Source: JBAZGH01 sp041652935 (GTDB lineage: Bacteria; Patescibacteriota; Patescibacteriia; Patescibacteriales; XYC2-FULL-47-12). Taken from it: a stretch of DNA of 14,441 nucleotides. Below, in pieces: positions 6,516 through 11,845 of the stretch. The stretch's first letter is position 1. Each line of letters begins with the position of its first letter. The notes under the pieces were generated by a model, which saw only the letters and a program-made list of their open reading frames with translations, did no database searches and was not told where the DNA came from. The stretch lies in NCBI GenBank assembly GCA_041652935.1, contig JBAZGH010000025.1:1-14441 (forward strand), in the 5' to 3' direction. The position numbers and the translations under genes are program-made.

Positions 6516-6968
6516 CAGCCATAAGACATTAAGCCATAAGCCCTAAGTTTTGTATTGAATTCAAAAAATAAATAAAATTATGGAAAAATGGCGAAAATTA
6601 ATAGTATGGAAAAAGACACATATTCTAATATTAAAAGTTTATAAAATTACTGAAAAATATCCTAAAAAAGAATTATATTCCCTTGTATCACAAATGAGGC
6701 GAGCGGCAATTTCCATAAATGCTAATATAGTAGAGGGTTGCAAGAGAAAAACAAATAAAGATAAAAAGCATTTTTATTTAATGTCAGATACTTCGCTTGA
6801 AGAATTAAAATATTATTTTATTTTAAGTTATCATTTAAATTATATTAATGTTAAAAAAGCTAAATGTATAACTGAAAAAGCAAGAGAAATTGGAAAGATG
6901 TTAAATGGATTATCAAATTCACTAAGATAATAATAACTTATGGCTTACGACTTACGGCTTAGGGCTTA
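6516..6968. mobile_element. Inverted-repeat-bounded cassette carrying a four-helix-bundle (S23/IVP-type) gene
   Basis: Imperfect 34-bp terminal inverted repeats lie at 6516-6549 and 6935-6968. Each is a run of 7-bp units ending in TAAG: left CCATAAG, ACATTAAG, CCATAAG, CCCTAAG; right, read in reverse complement, CCCTAAG, CCGTAAG, TCGTAAG, CCATAAG. They enclose one small gene whose DNA is much more AT-rich than its neighbours (10 G/C in the 60 bases 6601-6660). No target-site duplication or transposase is visible. S23/IVP genes are known from rRNA intervening sequences bounded by inverted repeats; here the cassette sits between minor pilin genes. Mobility is inferred. Confidence 0.6.
6580..6930 (+). 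CDS. Four-helix-bundle protein, 23S rRNA intervening-sequence (IVP/S23) family
   Basis: This 116-aa protein has the family landmarks in order: KLIVWKKTHILILKVYKITEKYPKKELYSLVSQMRRAAISINANIVEGCKRK, then KKHFYLMSDTSLEELKYYFILSYHLNYI. The Q-RRAA-SI-ANI-EG core is diagnostic of the family (PF05635-type) and is intact. Members are small all-helical proteins first found in 23S rRNA intervening sequences and related to the Avd proteins of diversity-generating retroelements; their biochemical role is mostly unknown. Here the gene is unrelated to the surrounding pilus genes, strongly AT-rich, and enclosed by inverted 7-bp repeat arrays, so it is probably cargo or a maintenance factor of that cassette. 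Confidence 0.9.
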   Translation: MEKWRKLIVWKKTHILILKVYKITEKYPKKELYSLVSQMRRAAISINANIVEGCKRKTNKDKKHFYLMSDTSLEELKYYFILSYHLNYINVKKAKCITEKAREIGKMLNGLSNSLR

Positions 6969-6971
6969 CAA
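6937..6971 (+). repeat. Five-unit 7-bp array forming the start of the PilV-like gene
   Basis: The units are CTTATGG, CTTACGA, CTTACGG, CTTAGGG and CTTACAA in exact period 7. It is the right inverted repeat of the four-helix-bundle cassette. The ATG at 6940 is in the first unit and the rest encodes the leader peptide. Confidence 0.85.
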
Positions 6972-7476
6972 CAAACAAGGATTCAGCATGCTAGAGGTGA
7001 TAATATCACTGGGAATTATGACTGTCGGAATGATGGGAATTTTTTCACTGATTATGCAGAATCATTTGGTTTATAATACAAATAAGAATAAATTTATCGC
7101 AGTTGAATTGGCCCAAGAGGGAGTTGAACTGGTCAGGAATTATCGCGATAGCAATTGGTTGGAGGGAGAAGCGTGGGATAATGAAGTAGAAAATGACGGA
7201 GATTACATAATTGACGCTTATTCAATTTTAGATGATTCTGTGGATGATATTGCCGATGCCCGCCTGTATCTAGATGAAGATAGAAAATATGTGCATACTA
7301 TTGTAGGCAATGACCCGACTCCATTTTACCGCTTAATCCAAGTAACTAAAGAAGAGCCGGACGCCGTTGTTTGTCCGGCGGGGAGCTGTTTGAAAGTCCG
7401 TTCCTGGGTTGAGTGGAATGAACGGGGAACAAATTATGATTATTACGTGGATGTTTTAATGTATAAATGGCAATAA
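6940..7476 (+). CDS. PilV/GspI-like minor prepilin
   Basis: This 178-aa prepilin has leader MAYDLRLRAYNKQG and cleavage before FSMLEVIISLGIMTVGMMGIFSL. Glu at mature position 5 is present. After the helix, FIAVELAQEGVELVRNYRDSNW matches the A.ELAQEG.EL.RN.RD pattern of PilV/GspI minor pilins. The first nine residues of the leader are encoded by the right-hand 7-bp repeat array of the preceding cassette (6937-6971), and the start codon lies in the first unit. No alternative start preserves a complete leader, so the gene appears to have recruited its initiation region from the repeat. It is followed by a PilW-like gene. Confidence 0.85.
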   Translation: MAYDLRLRAYNKQGFSMLEVIISLGIMTVGMMGIFSLIMQNHLVYNTNKNKFIAVELAQEGVELVRNYRDSNWLEGEAWDNEVENDGDYIIDAYSILDDSVDDIADARLYLDEDRKYVHTIVGNDPTPFYRLIQVTKEEPDAVVCPAGSCLKVRSWVEWNERGTNYDYYVDVLMYKWQ

Positions 7477-7481
7477 CGAAG

Positions 7482-7544
7482 TTGTAAGTTGTAAGTTATA
7501 AGTCGTAAGGTTTTTTACGGCGTATAACGTATGACGTATAACAA
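7482..7544. repeat. 7-bp repeat hairpin overlapping a start codon
   Basis: The left arm (7482-7508) is four units, TTGTAAG, TTGTAAG, TTATAAG and TCGTAA, of the same NNNTAAG type as the cassette upstream. The right arm (7515-7544), in reverse complement, is TTATACG, TCATACG, TTATACG, CCGTAA. The loop is about 6 nt. The ATG of the PilW-like gene (7531) lies in the right arm and would be sequestered if the stem forms. Confidence 0.75.
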
Positions 7545-8166
7545 AGATAATAACAATAAAAAAATAGGTTCTACCCTACTAAATATTTGCAAAATTAATT
7601 TAACGGGTTTTACCCTGGTCGAATTAGTTGTCGGTATGGGGGTTTTTGCTATGATATTATTGGGATCATCTATAATTTTCCAGAATGTTATCCAAGGGCA
7701 AAGCCGGGCAATTTCATCACAAACAACCCAAGAGTCAATGCGCTATGTTTTTGAAGTTATATCTAAAGAGATGAGGATGGCAAAAAAAGATTTTGACGGA
7801 ACTTGCAATAACGGCAATGCCGGAGAAGTATTTGGCACTAATGTTGCCGGAGACGCCCTTTATTTTAAAAATGAATATGACGAATGCGTCGCTTATATAA
7901 ATTCAGCAAACGACAGATTCCAAATTTCCCGGATTCCGAAAGATTCTTTTGCCGGCATGAGCAGCCATGTATTTTATGATATTACCCCCGATGAGTTAGC
8001 GGTAAGTAATTTGCAGTTTTATGATGATGCCGGAGATGAACAAGAGGCGGTTACTATCGTTATGACTTTAAATACGCTAAATGCTTATTTTATACAGTCG
8101 CGGATGGATTTGCAGACCACTGTTTCCAATAGATACTATTTGGAAGATGAGTTAATATCCTCATAA
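7531..8166 (+). CDS. PilW/GspJ-like minor prepilin
   Basis: This 211-aa prepilin has cleavage expected in NLTG|FTLVELVVGMGVFAMILLGSSIIF. The following segment, QSRAISSQTTQESMRYVFEVISKEMRMAKKDFDGTC, is typical of PilW/GspJ proteins, which have a conserved helix with a RY..E.I.KE.R.A pattern. A mainly beta C-terminal domain follows (ALYFKNEYDECVAYINSANDRFQISRI). GspJ-like subunits belong to the tip-initiating complex. The leader is long (26 residues), and its first residues, MTYNKD, come from the 7-bp repeat hairpin, so the annotated start is uncertain. It is preceded by the PilV-like gene and followed by a PilX-like gene. Confidence 0.85.
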   Translation: MTYNKDNNNKKIGSTLLNICKINLTGFTLVELVVGMGVFAMILLGSSIIFQNVIQGQSRAISSQTTQESMRYVFEVISKEMRMAKKDFDGTCNNGNAGEVFGTNVAGDALYFKNEYDECVAYINSANDRFQISRIPKDSFAGMSSHVFYDITPDELAVSNLQFYDDAGDEQEAVTIVMTLNTLNAYFIQSRMDLQTTVSNRYYLEDELISS

Positions 8167-8167
8167 T

Positions 8168-8293
8168 ACTACAAATTACAAATTTTTTTACAAATATACA
8201 AATACTTAATTAAATATATAATAATAAAAAAATTAATATTTACTTGATTTAAAATATAATTTGTATATTTGCATTTAATTTGTAATTTGTAGT
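8168..8293. repeat. MITE-like element with ~35-bp inverted repeats, no gene inside
   Basis: The arm at 8168-8203 matches the reverse complement of 8259-8293 except for a short stretch in the middle. Both arms consist of ACAAAT words (tACAAATtACAAAT, then ACAAATatACAAAT). About 55 bp of A/T-only-looking DNA lies between them, with no coding potential. It fills the gap between the PilW-like and PilX-like genes. Confidence 0.75.
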
Positions 8294-8307
8294 TAATAGA
8301 AGTTTGT

Positions 8308-8736
8308 ATGAAGAAAATAACCATGGATAATACAGGGATATCGGTTATGATGTCAATAATAATATTGACTAGTATTTTAATTGTGGCGTTGGGAGTATCG
8401 GAAATTTTAAGCAAGAGCTTGCAGACCTCAAGAATTTCCTCCCGTTCAAGCATTGCTTATTTGGTGGCGGAAACAGGGGCGGAGCGCTTGCTTTATATGG
8501 CGAAAAATAACTTAATAAGCGAATCAGATTTTGAAATCGGCTGCCTTAATGATTATATTGACCTGGATAACGCAATTTGCGATACTAATAAGAAACATTA
8601 TATAGACCCGGATAATGCCGACTATTATTATAAGGTAAAATACAGTAAAGAGGCGGATACTGGCTACCATGTTTTTACCTTAATCGGATTTTTTTATAAT
8701 ACCAGGAGGAGTATTGAGATTAAATACGCAAAGTAG
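8308..8736 (+). CDS. PilX/GspK-like minor pilus protein
   Basis: This 142-aa protein has a short basic N-terminus (MKKITMDNTG) and then the hydrophobic helix ISVMMSIIILTSILIVALGVSEIL. It lacks Glu at mature position 5, as expected for GspK/PilX-type subunits that cap the tip complex. SRSSIAYLVAETGAERLLYMAKNN matches the PilX-type A.A.AGAERALY region. The remainder includes a short domain with two cysteines (GCLNDYIDLDNAIC). GspK proteins usually have a larger globular domain, so PilX-like is the better description. It is the last gene of the pilus cluster. Confidence 0.8.
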   Translation: MKKITMDNTGISVMMSIIILTSILIVALGVSEILSKSLQTSRISSRSSIAYLVAETGAERLLYMAKNNLISESDFEIGCLNDYIDLDNAICDTNKKHYIDPDNADYYYKVKYSKEADTGYHVFTLIGFFYNTRRSIEIKYAK

Positions 8737-8777
8737 AAGTTTCTTTTTACGGATTTAGATTCGTATGCGATTCCTTA

Positions 8778-8826
8778 ATGCGAATGCTTTTTATGGATTT
8801 ATATGGACTCAGATGAATGCGAATGC
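8778..8826 (+). repeat. Direct repeats of ATGCGAATGC between pilX-like gene and ligA
   Basis: The 10-mer atgcgaatgc occurs at 8778-8787 and 8817-8826, with related words (gtatgcgatt, ccgcgaat) and ATGGATTTATATGG between and around them. This 131-bp gap holds no gene and no clear terminator. Confidence 0.5.
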
Positions 8827-8867
8827 CGCGAATTTTTTAAAAATGGATAAATAATGTACAAATAAAT

Positions 8868-10934
8868 ATGAAAAGCGTTGATGCAAAAAATCGCATAGAA
8901 AAATTAAGGAGGCAGATTGACGAGATGCGCTACCAATATCATGTTTTGGACAGGCCGGAAATTGACGACCAAGTTTATGAATCATTAACTAAGGAGTTGG
9001 TAGAACTGGAAAATAAGCATCCGGAATTTAAATCAAAAACTTCGCCCACCCAACGCATTGGAGGAGTTGCTTTAGATAAGTTTCAAAAAGTTACCTTAAA
9101 AAATCGGCAATGGTCGCTGCAGGATGCTTTTAGTTTTAAAGAAATGCAAGAGTGGGAAGAGCGCGTTAAGAAAATTTTGTCCGCCCAGGGCGGATCCGCC
9201 TTGGGCGGGGATAAAGCTGAAATTAAAGATAAATTAGATTATTCTTGTGAAATAAAAATAGACGGATTAAAAATTATTTTGACATATGTTGATGGCGAAT
9301 TTGTGCAGGCGACCACCAGGGGGGATGGCAGGGTTGGTGAAAATGTTACCGAGCAGATAAAAACTATCCAAAGTGTACCGTTGCAATTGCCCAACAAATT
9401 AAATATTACTGTAGTGGGCGAAGCCTGGCTTGATAAAAATTTATTAAAAAAAATAAATCAGCAGAGAAAAAAAGATGGCCAACCGGAATTCGCTAACTCC
9501 CGCAATGCGGCGGCCGGTTCCATCCGCCAGTTAGACCCAAAAATTACCGCCCAGAGAAAATTAGACTCCTTTGTCTATGACGTAGATGAAATCAGCGGCG
9601 ATTTTCCAAAGACCCAGACTGAAGAATTGAAATTATTGGAAGAATTGGGGTTTAAAGTAAACAAGCATTACCGGCATTGCCGGAGCCTCGCGGAAGTGGA
9701 GGAAATATACCAAGAATGGGGGAAGAAGAAAGACAAACAGGAGTACGGCATTGACGGGCTGGTAATTAAGGTTAATAGCCGGAAACTACAGGAAAGATTG
9801 GGCTATACCGGGAAGGCGCCGCGCTGGGCGATAGCGTATAAATTTTCGCCGGAAAAAGTCACAACTGTTGTAGAAAATATAACCGTGCAGGTCGGCCGCA
9901 CCGGCGCTTTAACGCCGGTCGCGCATTTAAAGCCGGTTCAGGTGGCAGGCAGTATTGTTAGCAGGGCGACATTGCATAATGAAGATGAAATAAATAAAAA
10001 AGACGTGCGTATCGGCGATACAGTTGTAATTCATAAAGCAGGTGATATTATTCCAGAAGTAGTGGAAGTATTAAAAAAAATGCGGACTGGCAAAGAAAAG
10101 AAATTTACCATGCCAACGCAATGCCCTATTTGCAAAAGCGAGGTAAAACGTCCGGCTGGAGAAGCGGCGGCTTATTGCACCAATAAAAAATGTTTCGCCC
10201 AAGAGGTAGAAAATATTATTCATTTTGTTTCTAAAAAAGGCATGAACATTGAAGGGCTGGGCGATAAAATCGTAGAGCAATTAATCAATGAGGGGCTGGT
10301 AAAAGACGCCGCGGACATATATGAATTAAAAATTGGAGATTTGCAGCCGCTGGAAAGATTCGCGGAAAAAAAAGCGGAGAATATTATTAACGCGATTAAC
10401 GCCAGCAAGAGGGTGGATTTGGCGAAGTTTATCTACGCGCTGGGAATTAGGCATGTAGGCGAAGAGATGGCAGTTTTACTCACTCAAAAAATATTAAATA
10501 TTAAATATTTAATATTAAATATTACGAATCTCATAAAAATATTCCAGTCATTATCTATTGAGGAACTACAAAAGATGGATGGTGTTGGTGAAAAGGTTGC
10601 GCGGAGCATTTATGAGTGGTTTAGAAACCAAGAAAACATAAAGATATTAGAAAGATTAGAGACTAGCGGTATTACATTTAAGAATAAGGAATTAGGAATT
10701 AGGAATAATGTCTTAGCTGGAAAATTTTTTGTTTTAACCGGCAGTTTATCCAGTTTGACAAGAGACGAAGCAAAAGATAAGATAAGGAAGTTGGGTGGCA
10801 GTATTTCCTCTTCTGTTAGCAAAAATACCGATTATGTGGTAGCGGGAGAAAATTCTGGGAGTAAATATGAGAAGGCGATGAAGTTGGGAGTGAAAATTTT
10901 AAGTGAAGAAGAGTTTTTAAAATTAATAAAGTAG
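8868..10934 (+). CDS. ligA: NAD-dependent DNA ligase LigA
   Basis: LigA seals nicks during replication and repair using NAD+. At 688 aa it has all domains. Domain Ia (residues 1-65) includes DDQVYESLTKEL and HPEF...SPTQRIGG. The adenylation domain has the nucleophile Lys130 in CEIKIDG, TTRGDGRVGENVT, FANSRNAAAGSIRQLDP and YGIDGLVIKVN. The OB fold has GRTGALTPVAHLKPV...SRATLHNEDEI. The zinc finger has C419, C422, C437 and C442; helix-hairpin-helix motifs follow (GVGEKVARSI), then a C-terminal BRCT domain from about 617. Three stretches are repeat-encoded: residues 105-114 (GC palindrome), about 541-552 (AT 7-mers) and about 607-614 (GGAATTA units). All sit in loops or linkers and keep the frame. 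The nucleophile is at 130 instead of the usual ~115, which fits the first insertion. Confidence 0.97.
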   Translation: MKSVDAKNRIEKLRRQIDEMRYQYHVLDRPEIDDQVYESLTKELVELENKHPEFKSKTSPTQRIGGVALDKFQKVTLKNRQWSLQDAFSFKEMQEWEERVKKILSAQGGSALGGDKAEIKDKLDYSCEIKIDGLKIILTYVDGEFVQATTRGDGRVGENVTEQIKTIQSVPLQLPNKLNITVVGEAWLDKNLLKKINQQRKKDGQPEFANSRNAAAGSIRQLDPKITAQRKLDSFVYDVDEISGDFPKTQTEELKLLEELGFKVNKHYRHCRSLAEVEEIYQEWGKKKDKQEYGIDGLVIKVNSRKLQERLGYTGKAPRWAIAYKFSPEKVTTVVENITVQVGRTGALTPVAHLKPVQVAGSIVSRATLHNEDEINKKDVRIGDTVVIHKAGDIIPEVVEVLKKMRTGKEKKFTMPTQCPICKSEVKRPAGEAAAYCTNKKCFAQEVENIIHFVSKKGMNIEGLGDKIVEQLINEGLVKDAADIYELKIGDLQPLERFAEKKAENIINAINASKRVDLAKFIYALGIRHVGEEMAVLLTQKILNIKYLILNITNLIKIFQSLSIEELQKMDGVGEKVARSIYEWFRNQENIKILERLETSGITFKNKELGIRNNVLAGKFFVLTGSLSSLTRDEAKDKIRKLGGSISSSVSKNTDYVVAGENSGSKYEKAMKLGVKILSEEEFLKLIK
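9181..9208. repeat. 28-bp GC-rich palindrome translated within ligA
   Basis: A near-perfect palindrome centred on GGATCC has a single G-T pair as its only imperfection. It encodes AQGGSALGG between the end of the first part of the adenylation domain and the CEIKIDG motif. It contrasts with the AT-rich surroundings and looks like an inserted REP-like unit. Confidence 0.85.
10491..10525. repeat. Five-unit ATATTAA 7-bp array inside ligA
   Basis: The units are ATATTAA, ATATTAA, ATATTTA, ATATTAA and ATATTAC. Positions 10490-10523 also form a 34-bp palindrome with one mismatched pair. It encodes ILNIKYLILNIT, about 11 residues more than usual between GIRHVGEEMA.LL and the SIEEL helix of the helix-hairpin-helix domain. 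Confidence 0.85.
10688..10708 (+). repeat. Three GGAATTA 7-bp units inside ligA
   Basis: GGAATTA, GGAATTA and GGAATAA run in tandem. They encode KELGIRNN in the linker just before the BRCT domain (LAGKFFVLTGSL). Confidence 0.8.
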
Positions 10935-10939
10935 CTTTA

Positions 10940-11033
10940 TGTCATCTTGAGTGAATGTAACGAAGTGGAATGAGCGAAAGATCTATAATAGATTCCTCGT
11001 CGCTTCACTGCGTTTCGCTCGCTCGGAATGACA
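10940..11033. repeat. 94-bp imperfect inverted repeat (TGTCAT...ATGACA)
   Basis: The ends TGTCAT and ATGACA are perfect complements and the centre atctat-a-atagat is palindromic. The arms between agree at roughly two thirds of positions, with many transition differences that would allow G-U pairing in RNA. The right arm contains the GAGCGA/TCGCTC words that I recall as a dispersed repeat in diverse bacteria. It separates ligA from gatC and has no T tract. Confidence 0.7.
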
Positions 11034-11043
11034 AAAACAAGAT

Positions 11044-11334
11044 ATGAAATTAGATAAAAAAGAAATAAAAAAAATAGCCGAATTGGCTAGATTGGAATTA
11101 ACTGATAAGGAGTTAGAAACTTACGGCTCGCAATTATCAGATATTTTAGGCTATGTTGACCAATTACAGGAGGTGGATGTTGCCGGCGTGGAGCCGACAG
11201 CGCAGGTTACGGGTTTGGAAAATATTATGCGCGAGGATAAAGCCGAGGAATGGCCCGAGGATGAAGTAAAGGCAAGTTTGGGGCAGGCGCCTGAATCTGA
11301 AGGGCGATATGTTAAAGTTAAAAGAGTTTTGTAA
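11044..11334 (+). CDS. gatC: Asp-tRNA(Asn)/Glu-tRNA(Gln) amidotransferase subunit GatC
   Basis: This is the small subunit that stabilises GatA and GatAB in the transamidation pathway for Gln-tRNA(Gln) and Asn-tRNA(Asn). At 96 aa it has family length. It has the N-terminal helices LDKKEIKKIAELARLELTDKELETYGSQLSDILGYVDQLQEVD, the central VAGVEPTAQVTG, the MREDKAEEW segment, and the C-terminal A...APE.EGRYVKVKRVL. Its normal partner gatA follows, but 511 bp away, because an inverted-repeat-bounded GxxExxY cassette lies between. There is no clear ribosome site. Confidence 0.95.
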   Translation: MKLDKKEIKKIAELARLELTDKELETYGSQLSDILGYVDQLQEVDVAGVEPTAQVTGLENIMREDKAEEWPEDEVKASLGQAPESEGRYVKVKRVL

Positions 11335-11839
11335 TAATGCGAAGTACAAATTTCATGCAAATTCTACGAACATGCTAACATACAAATTATGCAAGGGGGA
11401 GATTATAAAATTGTTTATAAAGATTTGTCATATAAAATAGTGGGTTTATGTTTTAAAGCCCATGATATATTAGGAAGATTTTGCAGAGAAAAACAATATT
11501 GCGATATTTTAGAAAATTTATTTAAACAAGAGAAAATAAAATACGAAAGAGAAAAAAATTTAGATATAATATTGGGTGAAAGTAAAATCGGCGGTAACAG
11601 AGTGGATTTTATTATAGAAGATAAGATTCTATTTGACGCTAAAGCGAAAAATTTTATTACCAAAGAAGATTATAGACAAATGAAAAGATATTTACAGGCT
11701 ACTGGATTAAAATTATGCATCGTAATAAACTTTAGAGAAATATCTTTAAAGCCAAAAAGGATTTTAAATTCGTTGGCTAAGGAATGAATTTTAATTCGCA
11801 AGTTTGTAGAATTAGCATAAAATTTGTAGCTTTGCATTA
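11335..11839. mobile_element. Inverted-repeat-bounded cassette carrying a GxxExxY gene, between gatC and gatA
   Basis: The first 44 bp (11335-11378) and the reverse complement of the last 45 bp (11795-11839) align with about 38 matches, 6 mismatches and one gap. The left arm starts directly after the gatC stop, and the right arm ends 6 bp before the gatA start. The arms consist of related words (ATGCGAA, TACAAAT, ATGCAAA, TACGAAC, ATGCTAA). One AT-rich gene lies inside (14 G/C in the 60 bases 11461-11520). No transposase or clear target duplication is seen. The arrangement is the same as that of the four-helix-bundle cassette at 6516-6968. Confidence 0.65.
11389..11787 (+). CDS. GxxExxY family protein, PD-(D/E)xK nuclease-like
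   Basis: This 132-aa protein has the family-defining region LSYKIVGLCFKAHDILGRFCREKQYCDIL, where Gly29, Glu34 and Tyr37 correspond to the GxxExxY-type signature. A possible nuclease core follows: RVDFIIEDKILFDAKA (Asp73, Asp83-Ala-Lys85) and then a helix with Gln97, resembling the D...(D/E)xK...Q arrangement of PD-(D/E)xK enzymes. The C-terminal YLQATGLKLCIVINFREISLKPKRI is also typical. Function is not established for the family; it is often single-copy and scattered in genomes. The start codon lies in a repeat word of the left arm (ATGCAAG). The gene is unrelated to gatC and gatA and ends in TGA, 7 bp before the right inverted repeat. Confidence 0.85.
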   Translation: MQGGDYKIVYKDLSYKIVGLCFKAHDILGRFCREKQYCDILENLFKQEKIKYEREKNLDIILGESKIGGNRVDFIIEDKILFDAKAKNFITKEDYRQMKRYLQATGLKLCIVINFREISLKPKRILNSLAKE

Positions 11840-11845
11840 TAAAAT

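Noticed and set aside
6516..6968. Diversity-generating retroelement, because the four-helix-bundle protein is related to Avd
   Set aside because: No reverse transcriptase, template repeat or variable repeat with adenine-specific changes is visible in the window.
6516..6968. 23S rRNA intervening sequence
   Set aside because: No rRNA sequence flanks the cassette; both sides are minor pilin genes.
11335..11839. Complete insertion sequence
   Set aside because: The only gene inside is a GxxExxY protein, with no transposase motif and no clear target-site duplication, so autonomy cannot be claimed.
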